64,000 nt of DNA, taken from positions 1-64,000 of the forward strand of contig CAYVGI010000009.1 of assembly GCA_964451095.1 (NCBI GenBank). Direction: 5' to 3'. Positions 42,467 through 51,116 of this stretch are shown piece by piece. Made by a program: the position numbers and the translations under genes. The notes beneath the pieces are model-generated. The model saw only the letters and a program-made list of their open reading frames with translations. It made no database searches and was not told the DNA's origin. The DNA comes from DAOTTY01 sp964451095. Lineage in GTDB: Bacteria > Chloroflexota > Anaerolineae > Aggregatilineales > Phototrophicaceae. Within the stretch, counting starts at the first letter, position 1; every line of letters starts with the position of its first letter.

Positions 42467-43012
42467 ATGATGTCAAGTAATCATCTGCGTCGGCTGGCGC
42501 TTGCGCTGGTGACAGTTGTGCTCCTCGCTACCCCGCTGTACTTTAGGCTGCATGCCCAGGATATTGGCAGCTACCGACCCACTAAAACCGACGATGGGCG
42601 CCTGAACATCGACTTTTACATGGATGGCATCGGTGTTTACTGCGCAGACGAGACCCGCACCCCGTGGGACACGTATGAAAATGATGGGGGACTTCTCGTT
42701 ATCGCCCCCAGCCCGGAGTTCCCCGATGGCAAAGAACTGCTGTGGGTGCCAGAAGAGGCAATTGTCGCTGGCATCGCGCAGGTAGAGCAGGGCGGACAGT
42801 ACGCCACGCTTGGCGTTGCCGAGGGCACCTGGTTCGACCCGCAACCGGCAATCTACTACCTCCCTAGTGGTGAGTTCCAGTTGAACGTTATTGGTGGGGA
42901 AACTGGCGAACTGTTCGAGTTCCAGTGGACAGAGTGCCGTGGTGTGCCCAAAGTGACCAACGACAACTGCCCGCCCGGTAAAGACCCGGACGACGGCGGT
43001 TGCTACAACTAA
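42467..43012 (+). CDS. Secreted hypothetical protein
   Basis: A 181-aa protein with an N-terminal export signal (residues 8-30, ALALVTVVLLATPLYFRLHAQ). The mature part starts DIGSYRPTKTDDGRLNIDFY and includes acidic loops and four or five cysteines, with a cysteine pair in its tail (D-N-C-P-P-G-K-D-P-D-D-G-G-C). No domain is recognised; a small secreted beta-rich protein is likely. ATG 42470 directly after the first ATG is an equally good start. It follows a terminator, so it has its own promoter, which I could not identify. Confidence 0.7.
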   Translation: MMSSNHLRRLALALVTVVLLATPLYFRLHAQDIGSYRPTKTDDGRLNIDFYMDGIGVYCADETRTPWDTYENDGGLLVIAPSPEFPDGKELLWVPEEAIVAGIAQVEQGGQYATLGVAEGTWFDPQPAIYYLPSGEFQLNVIGGETGELFEFQWTECRGVPKVTNDNCPPGKDPDDGGCYN

Positions 43013-43053
43013 GCTTCAATCACAAATCAGATAAAACCGAAAGGTAAACGCAA

Positions 43054-43133
43054 ATGGTGAATCGTTTCGCATTAATCTTTACTATTGTTGCTGCGCTTGC
43101 AATCCCGTCGGCATCATTTGCCCAGGAGAGCAA
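43054..43133 (+). CDS. Secreted protein, truncated by assembly gap
   Basis: Only 26 residues are readable: a signal peptide (FALIFTIVAALAIPSASFAQ) with AAAGGT 8-11 bp upstream of the ATG. The frame then runs into the N block. The remainder cannot be reconstructed, and the sequence after the gap cannot be assigned to the same gene. Confidence 0.6.
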
Positions 43134-43233
43134 NNNNNNNNNNNNNNNNNNNNNNNNNNNNNNNNNNNNNNNNNNNNNNNNNNNNNNNNNNNNNNNNNNN
43201 NNNNNNNNNNNNNNNNNNNNNNNNNNNNNNNNN
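43134..43233. other. Assembly gap (100 N)
   Basis: Exactly 100 ambiguous bases, the conventional scaffold placeholder, so the true gap length is unknown. Gene order across this point depends on scaffolding. Confidence 0.97.
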
Positions 43234-43318
43234 CAACACTGCACTCGGCTCTTTTTCGTTTTCGTAAACTCTGCTATAACATGCCCCCAATCGATCGTTC
43301 AACGGACACGTCGCCAAC

Positions 43319-45925
43319 ATGTTCGATACCTACAGATTCCTCTTTGAATTCTCGTTGCTTGTCATCATCTACTGCTGTGGTATTGCAGCCTATATTGTGA
43401 CGCGGCGGCGGCTGCGCCCATTCGCAAGAAACCTGCTCATCGTGCTCATTGTGTTCGAGATCTTCCTGGCGTTCGCCCACCTGGAGATCCTGGACAACAA
43501 CACGATTGCCCCATTTTGGCGGTTTTTCTTTAACCTACAGTTCGAGCTAACGCTGGGAGCGATTTTCTCCGCGTTCCAACTGGCAATGGTGGGCGCCATC
43601 GCGCTCGTCAACGGTTGGCTCACGCCAGAGCTACGGTGGTGGCAGCGTGCCTACTGGGTGCTGCTGGCGGTGACGTTTGTTTACCTCGGACTAGACGAAT
43701 ACCACGCCTTCCACGAGACGCTGGGTGGGCGTGTGCCGACGGAGTTCTGGCGTATTCCGTATGCCATTGCAGGGCTGATACTCTTTGCCATCAGCGCGGC
43801 GGTGTACTTCTACGGCTCAAAGATCCCGCTGCGCCTGTTCGTCATGATCTTCATGGGACTGATGATCGCTGCTGTGGCGGGCATCGGCATTGAGGAATTC
43901 GTGATCGAAGGTTATGTGCGTCGGGACTTCCGCGCCCGCTGGATGTTTGTGTTCGAAGAGACGTTTGAGATGATGGGGGCAACGATTGTGCTGGCGGGGG
44001 TGCTCTCCTACATGCAGGAGTTCGTGCCGGAGGTTGACCAGCCGCTTGCCCGCCGTTTCCTGGTCACATCGGGGGGTGTCATCCTCGGGTGGTATCTGTT
44101 TGCGCAGTTTGCGCTGCCCAGCCTACAGGCAACTTACTTTGCTTACCCGGCAAATGTGGAGTACGACGACGGCAAGCTGACGCTGGTTGCTTACACAGTT
44201 AGCCCGGATGTGGTGCGCCCCGGTGATGAGATCATTGTGGAGGCGTACTGGCGGGCAAATGAACCGCTGCCGGAAGATTATAGTTTCTCCGCCCATGCGC
44301 TGATGTACCCCAACGGAGACAGTGTTGCCCAGTCGGATAGCTTGCACATGGGTGTGATCCCGGCGCAGGCGTGGTTCCCGAATGTAGTGATGAAGCAGAA
44401 ATACTACATTCAGCTACCGCGCAGCATGGAAACTCCCGCCAGCCTGGGCATTATGGCGCGGGTGTGGTACGGACCTTGGCCGCTGCTGCGCCCCTGGCAA
44501 GACACCACCGGACTGCCTGTTTCCGACTTTGGCGAACTGGACGAGCTGGCGTTTGACGCGGTTGTGCTTGACCGTGTGGTGACGCTCACGCGCCGCCAGA
44601 TGGAAGACCCCGCAGTCGAGGCAACCTATGTCTTCCCGGAGGAGGCAATTGAACTCACGGGGTATCGCCTGCCGGAGGAAACGGTTACCGGGCGGGTGCT
44701 GCCGATCTCGTTCTGGTGGGAAACGCCCCGGCAGCGGCGCACCCGTGATGATCTGTCTCAGATGTTGCACCTCGTCCCCACAGATGGTGATGGGCTTTAC
44801 ACGTTCGACCGTCCCCCCTTTAGCGGGCGCTTCCCGATGACAGATTGGCTAACGAACATGCAAGAGATGAGCACCTGGGAGGTTAACCTGCCGGATGACC
44901 TCCCGCCTGGGCGCTATGACGTGTACACGGGCATTTACGATTGGCAGACGGGTGAGCGGCGCAACGTTACGAACAGCACGGACGATACGCTGCCGGATAA
45001 TGTGGTTCACCTGGGCACAATCGACTACCAACCCAGTGAGGAGGCGATTGTTGAGGGGCGCAGCCTGGTGGACTTCTGCTATGGTGTTGCCAACTTCGAT
45101 GTGCGCCAACGCTCTGAGGACGACACGCTTATTGCGATCAACCGCCTCACTGCCTCTGCGGAACCAATCGGACCGACGGGCACGCTAGAGGTGGAAAACC
45201 TCGCGCTCAGCGCGGATGGTAGCGTGCTCTACGCGGTGGAAGAACTGTGGAACATCGGGCAGTTTGGCACAATAGACCCGCAATCCGGCACGTTTGACCC
45301 GATTGGCGCGGGCGTCGTGCCGCCAGACCAACTGGCACTGAACCCGGTTTACGGCGGGGCACTGCTGCGTGATGTTGACGGCATCGCGGTAGATATGACG
45401 ACGGGTTTGCTGTGGGCAATCACCCAGGACGCCGATAACTTCCTGTTCCAGATCAACCCCTCTACTGGGGAAGTGGTGCGCAACGCCTTTGGCGAGGGTG
45501 TGGACTACGTAAAAGTGGAAATTGGGCACTTTACCGGGGCGGACTTTGTGGATGTGGAGGGCTTCGATATTCATCCGCAAACAGGCGAGTTCTATGTTAT
45601 TGCCGCCAGTGACGATTACACCAGCCGCCTTGCCCGCATTGACTTCGATACGCTAAACCCGGCTGGCGGCACAGTCATGGCAACGGACGACAAGCCTTTC
45701 ACCAGCAACATCTCTGGCGATGCCATCCTGGACGTGGAAGGGCTGTCGTTCTACCGAGATGGTTCGCTGTATATGACCAGCAGCAACAACAGCAATACCA
45801 CCGAGATCTACGATTCGCTGTGGCGTGTGGATATCGAAACAGGGGATTCAACCTGGGTCGATAGCATGGAGAACTACGTTGAGTATGTGGACTTCGAGAG
45901 TATCGCCTGTTACGCGGGGCAATAG
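43319..45925 (+). CDS. Polytopic membrane protein with large extracytoplasmic propeller-like region
   Basis: An 868-aa protein. Residues 1-255 contain about seven membrane helices with unusual charged and His residues inside or beside them: L-D126-E127-Y-H129-A-F-H132-E133, G-I-E192-E193-F and F-E213-E214-T-F-E217-M. These could form a metal or proton site. Residues 270-560 form an extracytoplasmic beta-rich section (RPGDEIIVEAYWRANEPLPE). Residues 590-868 resemble a beta-propeller (LALSADGSVLYAVEELWNIG, GIAVDMTTGLLWAITQDADN, VEGFDIHPQTGEFYVIAASD). The function is unknown. A TATAAC string lies about 45 bp upstream. The next gene is convergent across a strong hairpin. Confidence 0.75.
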   Translation: MFDTYRFLFEFSLLVIIYCCGIAAYIVTRRRLRPFARNLLIVLIVFEIFLAFAHLEILDNNTIAPFWRFFFNLQFELTLGAIFSAFQLAMVGAIALVNGWLTPELRWWQRAYWVLLAVTFVYLGLDEYHAFHETLGGRVPTEFWRIPYAIAGLILFAISAAVYFYGSKIPLRLFVMIFMGLMIAAVAGIGIEEFVIEGYVRRDFRARWMFVFEETFEMMGATIVLAGVLSYMQEFVPEVDQPLARRFLVTSGGVILGWYLFAQFALPSLQATYFAYPANVEYDDGKLTLVAYTVSPDVVRPGDEIIVEAYWRANEPLPEDYSFSAHALMYPNGDSVAQSDSLHMGVIPAQAWFPNVVMKQKYYIQLPRSMETPASLGIMARVWYGPWPLLRPWQDTTGLPVSDFGELDELAFDAVVLDRVVTLTRRQMEDPAVEATYVFPEEAIELTGYRLPEETVTGRVLPISFWWETPRQRRTRDDLSQMLHLVPTDGDGLYTFDRPPFSGRFPMTDWLTNMQEMSTWEVNLPDDLPPGRYDVYTGIYDWQTGERRNVTNSTDDTLPDNVVHLGTIDYQPSEEAIVEGRSLVDFCYGVANFDVRQRSEDDTLIAINRLTASAEPIGPTGTLEVENLALSADGSVLYAVEELWNIGQFGTIDPQSGTFDPIGAGVVPPDQLALNPVYGGALLRDVDGIAVDMTTGLLWAITQDADNFLFQINPSTGEVVRNAFGEGVDYVKVEIGHFTGADFVDVEGFDIHPQTGEFYVIAASDDYTSRLARIDFDTLNPAGGTVMATDDKPFTSNISGDAILDVEGLSFYRDGSLYMTSSNNSNTTEIYDSLWRVDIETGDSTWVDSMENYVEYVDFESIACYAGQ

Positions 45926-45940
45926 GTCACTGTAATCGTA

Positions 45941-45971
45941 CTGGGGCGCTCAGCAGCACAGAGCGCCCCAG
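45941..45971. terminator. Bidirectional terminator hairpin
   Basis: CTGGGGCGCTC (45941-45951) pairs perfectly over 11 bp with GAGCGCCCCAG (45961-45971) around 9 nt, between two convergent stop codons. The plus side continues into a T-rich GGTTCTTATTCTT. Confidence 0.75.
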
Positions 45972-45978
45972 GAGGTTC

Positions 45979-47175
45979 TTATTCTTCGAAGCCGTATACG
46001 ATGCTTTCCGGCTGGAAGGCATTCCATGCGAACCAGAAGTGTGTGCCAGCAATCACCTGGTTCAGGCGTGTGCCCTCAAGCTCACCCTCGGTGGCACGCC
46101 CGAACGAATTCCAGGTTGAGCCGGTCTGCTCGTCGGTAATCATGCCATCTTCTTCCACAAATGTGAGCACAGTACCGTCTTCAAGTTCACGGCTGTAGAT
46201 GGCGGCGGTGCCTACATCACGAGAGGCGTCGATGTCGCGTTGGTCGAGGGCGCTGCGCTTGCCGGGCTGCCACACAGCAACGACCATCTGCCCATCTACC
46301 TCATCGTTGATGACCACTTCGTCTTGCAGTGCCGGGAACGGATATGCAACTGCTGCGCTGCCGACGAAACCTGCCAGCACGCGCTCAGTTGCCGGGAGAC
46401 GGTTGTCGATGTCGCCGCTGAACAGGAACGGGTTGCTGTTGCTGTCGTAGCCGGAGTAGGGGTTGGTGCCGTAGCTGCGGCTTGCGCCCGTCTGGCGGGA
46501 GAGCACCTCAGCGTCCGGGAACTCCTCAACGAACTGGGCAAACCCGACCATCTGCGACGGCAAAATCTCCAGCATGGTGCCCGTGTACTCGCCTACCAGT
46601 GCCTCGCCCGTGAACTGCTGCCACCAGCTTTCCGTCTGGCGGTCGAACATAACGAGGTCGCTGTTGCGCAGGTTGCCGCTCACGCCGAAGTCCAAGATTT
46701 CGCCCTCTACGTTACGGTCGAAGACGAGTGCGCTGTTGCAAAGCGGGCAGAACGTCACGCTGATTGGCTCCCCGCCCTGTTCTGTGTTTGCGATTTCGTG
46801 CCACGTCATGATCGCCAGCGGGTAGGCACGTGCCTCACCATTGATCTCTACAGAAATTACGGGGGACTCGTCCGCAAGCCACTCCGATGCGTCGTCAATG
46901 CTCTCGTAAACGGGGTTGTCAATCGGCGGGATGCCGTCCGGGGGCGGACCACCGCTCAGGAACTCATCGTAGGGGACGCTGTGCATACAAAAGTTGGTCT
47001 CGTTCCAGAACGAGACGTTAAAACGCACTGTCTCGCCTTCAAAGGGGTCTTCACAGTCGCCCACGCCGTTACCACGCTGGGCAAGCGCGTGGTTGTCCCC
47101 GCCGATGCCAAACGTCCCGGCAAGCAGCGCAACAACGGCGCCAACTGCTACAATCAGTATTACTCTGCGTGTCAT
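45979..47175 (-). CDS. DUF3179 domain protein, exported
   Basis: A 398-aa protein with an N-terminal signal or anchor (VILIVAVGAVVALLAGTFGI). The DUF3179 core is recognisable: A-R-A-Y-P-L-A-I-M-T-W-H-E-I-A-N, then T-F-C-P-L-C-N-S-A with a conserved Cys pair (near residue 143), SGNLRNSDLVMFDRQTESWW and Q-F-T-G-E-A. A second similar block follows around 280-380. The family is found in bacterial and archaeal secreted or periplasmic proteins and has no settled function; the conserved Cys pair and His hint at metal or redox chemistry. AAAGGTGA lies about 8 bp before the ATG. Confidence 0.88.
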   Translation of the reverse strand: MTRRVILIVAVGAVVALLAGTFGIGGDNHALAQRGNGVGDCEDPFEGETVRFNVSFWNETNFCMHSVPYDEFLSGGPPPDGIPPIDNPVYESIDDASEWLADESPVISVEINGEARAYPLAIMTWHEIANTEQGGEPISVTFCPLCNSALVFDRNVEGEILDFGVSGNLRNSDLVMFDRQTESWWQQFTGEALVGEYTGTMLEILPSQMVGFAQFVEEFPDAEVLSRQTGASRSYGTNPYSGYDSNSNPFLFSGDIDNRLPATERVLAGFVGSAAVAYPFPALQDEVVINDEVDGQMVVAVWQPGKRSALDQRDIDASRDVGTAAIYSRELEDGTVLTFVEEDGMITDEQTGSTWNSFGRATEGELEGTRLNQVIAGTHFWFAWNAFQPESIVYGFEE

Positions 47176-47212
47176 TAGGGGTCATCACCTTTCTCAGTAA
47201 CTAAAGTAGGAT

Positions 47213-47289
47213 AAAGGTGAGAAGATAGGTCACTTCTCACCTGGAGTTGTGTCCGAACTCCACATTTACTCGTTATGGTAAAGGTGAGA
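47213..47289. promoter_or_regulatory. Cluster of inverted and direct repeats between DUF3179 and the kinase
   Basis: GGTGAGAAG (47216-47224) pairs with CTTCTCACC (47233-47241), and TGGAGTT (47242-47248) pairs with AACTCCA (47256-47262). AAAGGTGAGA is repeated directly at 47213-47222 and 47280-47289. On the minus strand the first stem is followed by TTTAT, so it may terminate the kinase transcript. The repeats may also bind a regulator of the DUF3179 gene. Confidence 0.45.
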
Positions 47290-47355
47290 CAGATAATAAT
47301 CGGTAAGCTGCGCTACGTTGAACGTTAGAGCCGTATTGGTGTTACACCGGAGCGG

Positions 47356-49587
47356 TCAATCCGTGTCTAGCTCGCCGTCGAGTTCCCAGATGTACAGCAG
47401 TCCGTCTTCTGCGCCCACAGCAAGTGTATCGTCGGGTGTAAACGCCACAGATGTTGAATCGCCACCGTTGGTGTACAACTCGCCGATGATCTCGCCCCGT
47501 TCAACGTCATATAGCAGTACGTCTGTCTGTTCTGTCGCGATGGCGAGCACACCGCCGCTGCCACTGAACGCAATGTCATATACCGCTTCGTACTCGTCAC
47601 CGGGGAAGATGCGCGTTTGGTCGAAGGTGGCGGTAGACCAGACAACCACCAGACCCTCGTCGTCTGCTGTTGCAAATCGTGTGCCATCCGGGTTGAACGC
47701 AATCGCCGTGATTTCGTCGTTGTCTTCGGTTTGGCGTGCTTGCCCGACCAGAGATCCGCCCAGGTAACGATAATCATCAAAACGCTCGAAATCACTCAGC
47801 CGGGCACGCATATCATCACCGACTTCCTCCGGTGTGGCGTATAGTGCCTCGAATGTAATCTCGTAGTTGTAGATGTTGCCTTGGTCGTCTCCAACAATGA
47901 GGTTGTACAGGGTAATCGGGCGACCATCGGGCGCGGTTTCCTGCGCGACAGCAGTAACAGGCGTAAAAGCAACTGCGGTGTAGCTTGCTTCAGAGGGATT
48001 TGGCAGGTCAACGGGCAGGGACGCCATGGAATCCATAACGAGACCCGCCTCCACGAACGCCTGAGACCGGGCGATAGCCTCCTCAGGGTCTTGCAGCAGC
48101 AGCACTGATAAGCTGCGAGCGTTTACCATTGCCAGCAAACGTCCGTCGGGGCTGTAACGGTAAAGCGGGCGTCCGCCGTCCAGGAACGTCATTACCTGCA
48201 TATCCTCTTCGACAGACCACGTCAGTCCATTACCATCGCGCCCACTCACGGCGAAGTCGGTGCCCTGCGGGTGAATATCCAGGCTCAGCACATCCGCGCC
48301 CAGCCCCTCAACCTCGATCAGCGGTTCCTCACCATCAATGCCATTCTCCGCGTTAATCGCCCAGGCACGCAGGGTATTATCCGCGCCGCCCGTGAGCAAC
48401 ACATCGCCCGTGGTACTCACATCCAGCGCAAGGACTTGGTCATCGTGTGCCAACATCGACCAATCTGGTGAGCGGTACAACCCGCTGCTGCTCACGGCGA
48501 TGCTGCTCACGAAGTAACCGACGCCGCCCCCCGCCACCAGCACAACGACCAGTGCGATAATGGCAACTGCCCTTGGGTGCACGGCACGGTGTTTGCGCTT
48601 GCCGGGGGATTCAATCGTTACAGTTTCCGCATGACGCTCGACTGCGCCTTGCTGTTGCTCCGCCACTGCCAGCGCGTCTGCTTGGGTGGTGCTCATTTCG
48701 CCATCGTATTTGGGTTTGTTGGCGACTGTGGTTTGGGTGTGGGCGGGCAGTTCCTCACCTGCGATGGCTGCGTCAAACGCATTTGCCATGGCGGTTGCCG
48801 TGTCGTAGCGATCATCCGCCTGTTTTGCCATGCCTGTTGCGATGACGGTATCGACATCCGGTGGCAGTCCGTCCCGCAGTTGTGATGGTGGCGGGAGTGG
48901 GTCTGAAATGTGTTTGAAGATCACGGCAACGGGTGTTTCCGCCTTGTAGGGCACGGTGCCCGTGAGCATTTCGTACAGCAGCACCGCCAACGAATACAGG
49001 TCGCTGCGGTGGTCGAGCGCCCTGCCCTGCCCCTGCTCTGGAGACATATAGGCGGGTGTGCCAATCACGGTGGAATCGCTGGTGAGCTTGGATGTCTCCT
49101 GCGCGTCGTTGAGCAACCGCGTCAAGCCGAAGTCTGCTAGCAGGACATTGCCGTCCTCGTCCATCATGACGTTGTCGGGCTTTAGGTCACGGTGCAGGAT
49201 GCCCTTGCCGTGCGCGTAATCTAGTGCGCTGGCAAGCTGGCGGAAGATGGTGGCGATCTCTGCCAGGGTCAAATCGTTTTCTCGGATGTGGTCAGCAAGC
49301 GTGCGCCCTGGCAGGAACGGCATCACCAAGTAGTTCACGCCGTCCTGCTGCCCATAGTCAAACACGGGCAGAATGTGTACATGTTGCAGCCCGGCGAGCG
49401 TCTTCGCTTCGCGCTCAAAGCGCCGCTGGAAAGTTTCATTTGTGGCAACATCGGGCAGCATCACTTTGATGGCGACATTGCGCTCGGTCGCCTGGTGATA
49501 TGCCTTGTAAACCGCTGCCATGCCGCCGCGCCCGATGAGATCCTCGACTTTGTAGGCGCCTAGTTGTTTTCCGTTGAGGTCGACCAT
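47356..49587 (-). CDS. Membrane Ser/Thr protein kinase with extracytoplasmic WD40 repeats
   Basis: A 743-aa Hanks-type kinase from ATG 49587 (28 further in-frame codons upstream lack similarity). ATP loop G-R-G-G-M-A-A-V-Y (19-27), catalytic Lys K41, H-R-D134-L-K-P-D-N and D152-F-G are all intact, so an active kinase is expected. After a linker, one membrane helix (about 345-370, AIIALVVVLVAGGGVGYFV) leads to an outside region built of WD40-like repeats (VLALDVSTTGDVLLTGGADN, ITAIAFNPDGTRFATADDEG, TSVAFTPDDTLAVGAEDGLL). WD40 outside and kinase inside suggest a receptor-like sensor. PASTA repeats are absent. The target is unknown. Confidence 0.9.
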   Translation of the reverse strand: MVDLNGKQLGAYKVEDLIGRGGMAAVYKAYHQATERNVAIKVMLPDVATNETFQRRFEREAKTLAGLQHVHILPVFDYGQQDGVNYLVMPFLPGRTLADHIRENDLTLAEIATIFRQLASALDYAHGKGILHRDLKPDNVMMDEDGNVLLADFGLTRLLNDAQETSKLTSDSTVIGTPAYMSPEQGQGRALDHRSDLYSLAVLLYEMLTGTVPYKAETPVAVIFKHISDPLPPPSQLRDGLPPDVDTVIATGMAKQADDRYDTATAMANAFDAAIAGEELPAHTQTTVANKPKYDGEMSTTQADALAVAEQQQGAVERHAETVTIESPGKRKHRAVHPRAVAIIALVVVLVAGGGVGYFVSSIAVSSSGLYRSPDWSMLAHDDQVLALDVSTTGDVLLTGGADNTLRAWAINAENGIDGEEPLIEVEGLGADVLSLDIHPQGTDFAVSGRDGNGLTWSVEEDMQVMTFLDGGRPLYRYSPDGRLLAMVNARSLSVLLLQDPEEAIARSQAFVEAGLVMDSMASLPVDLPNPSEASYTAVAFTPVTAVAQETAPDGRPITLYNLIVGDDQGNIYNYEITFEALYATPEEVGDDMRARLSDFERFDDYRYLGGSLVGQARQTEDNDEITAIAFNPDGTRFATADDEGLVVVWSTATFDQTRIFPGDEYEAVYDIAFSGSGGVLAIATEQTDVLLYDVERGEIIGELYTNGGDSTSVAFTPDDTLAVGAEDGLLYIWELDGELDTD

Positions 49588-49698
49588 ACGTTCCCTTACC
49601 CGTGATGTAGCGTTGTTTTCTGATTGGATTCTAGCGTTGCAATAGACAGCGTAATTATACTCACACCCCATGGCGCAACTTGTAAAGAAAGCGCAAAA

Positions 49699-50973
49699 TT
49701 AGGCTTTAAGCTGCACCACACCCCGTTTGCCGTTGACGCGCCACTGTGTGTCTTCGTCGTATAGCTGTTCCATCATACCGATGGGTAGCCCGACAATGGG
49801 GTCGCTTTTGAGTGTGCGCAGTGCCAGCAGTGGCATGGGGAAGTAACTGGTTACATCCGCGAAGGGTGTGGTCACGTCCCAAATGGCATCCCCGATGACC
49901 TTACGGTAGTTGGCATCCCCCTTAACGATGACAATTTGGGCATCGTCGAACACACGGCGCAGCACTTGTGGCATCTGCCATAGGAAACCGGGACTGTTCC
50001 AGAAAAGGTGCGGCGCCAGGCGCAGCCTCCCGGTATGCAGCGCAGTTTCCAGGCGCTGCCCCATGGCGAACACCGCCGTAGACGTGCGCCCTGCATGATT
50101 GCCGGACACACAGCGGGCAATCATATCGCGCACATCGGTTGCCGTGGCATCGCTTACGTAGGTGGGGTGGTACTTCACATGCATGATGACGACATCGGAG
50201 AAGCCAGTCAGCAAGGCGTCGGTTAGCGCCAAGTCCATCGCTAGCTCTGTCCCTGCGTTGTCGATAATGATGTGGGCAATGCCCTGATCTGCGTGGGGGA
50301 AGCCCTCTAGCTGGGCACGTAGCAGGTGTTCTTTGACCGCTTCGCTGTCGTTGACGACCAAGTCCTTATCATCCGCAAGTGTGCCCTGCTGTGCGCTTTC
50401 GGCATGGCTCAGGTCGATGCGGTTGCCCCAGGTTGCGAACTTTACCAGCGTGGGTATACGGTCGACCACCCCACCCTCTAGCGTGAGTGCAACCTCGAGT
50501 AACTCCCACAGGGCGGCGCTGCTTAGCTCCTGTTCTTTCATCGGCGCAAATGGGTCACGCTGCATTTCCCACCAGCGCACTGCCTCAATCATTAGACGAT
50601 ACAGCATGGTCTCTGCAAACAACCAGTCCACACCCATCCAGTTTGGCGCAGTCGATGGGCTGTAGCGGGTACGCCGTTCGATATATGCGGAAGCCCAATC
50701 GACGTAATCTGGCGGGGGGGCGGGATAGAGGTTGAGCATCATAATTGATGATGCGTTTTCGAGGTCTTCCTTCAGGTGCAGCAGTTGGGTTTTCACCAGT
50801 TCGGAGAAGTTGGGGTTATTCTGTAGCACGTTCGTAATCATCTTTGGGTGCCGCACACGCATGGTTTGATAGGCAAACTCGTTCGTGCCGTCGGTGAGGA
50901 TCGGCTGCGGCAGGTTGTCAGGTGGGTTCATGGACATGAGAAGTCGCTTTACTGGTTTCAGAAGACCATCCAT
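49699..50973 (-). CDS. ARMT1/DUF89-like metal-dependent phosphatase
   Basis: A 424-aa protein of the DUF89 damage-control phosphatase superfamily. The metal-binding loop I-I-D-N-A-G-T-E-L-A-M-D-L (about 240-252), the earlier W-G-N-R-I-D-L-S and the later V-K-G-D-A-N-Y-R-K match the conserved Asp/Asn/Lys set. Known members dephosphorylate damaged sugar phosphates such as fructose-1-phosphate or phosphopantetheine derivatives; the substrate here is not predictable. The start is an ATG, with a second ATG 13 codons in. It is separated from the downstream kinase gene by 111 bp. Confidence 0.85.
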   Translation of the reverse strand: MDGLLKPVKRLLMSMNPPDNLPQPILTDGTNEFAYQTMRVRHPKMITNVLQNNPNFSELVKTQLLHLKEDLENASSIMMLNLYPAPPPDYVDWASAYIERRTRYSPSTAPNWMGVDWLFAETMLYRLMIEAVRWWEMQRDPFAPMKEQELSSAALWELLEVALTLEGGVVDRIPTLVKFATWGNRIDLSHAESAQQGTLADDKDLVVNDSEAVKEHLLRAQLEGFPHADQGIAHIIIDNAGTELAMDLALTDALLTGFSDVVIMHVKYHPTYVSDATATDVRDMIARCVSGNHAGRTSTAVFAMGQRLETALHTGRLRLAPHLFWNSPGFLWQMPQVLRRVFDDAQIVIVKGDANYRKVIGDAIWDVTTPFADVTSYFPMPLLALRTLKSDPIVGLPIGMMEQLYDEDTQWRVNGKRGVVQLKA

Positions 50974-51116
50974 ACGGCACCGATTGTAGCCGAATGTGCG
51001 CCCCTAAGAAAACGCCAACATAACGGTTTGTTGCCGCTTGCCCGACGCTGACTACCCAAAACCGACGGTGCTGTTGTATAGTCAGAATGTGAAAGGTCGA
51101 TGAACGAGCAACTGGG

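Noticed and set aside
46240..47178. Long plus-strand open frame of 312 codons
   Set aside because: It is the antisense shadow of the DUF3179 gene, which has a signal peptide, ribosome site and family motifs; the shadow has none.
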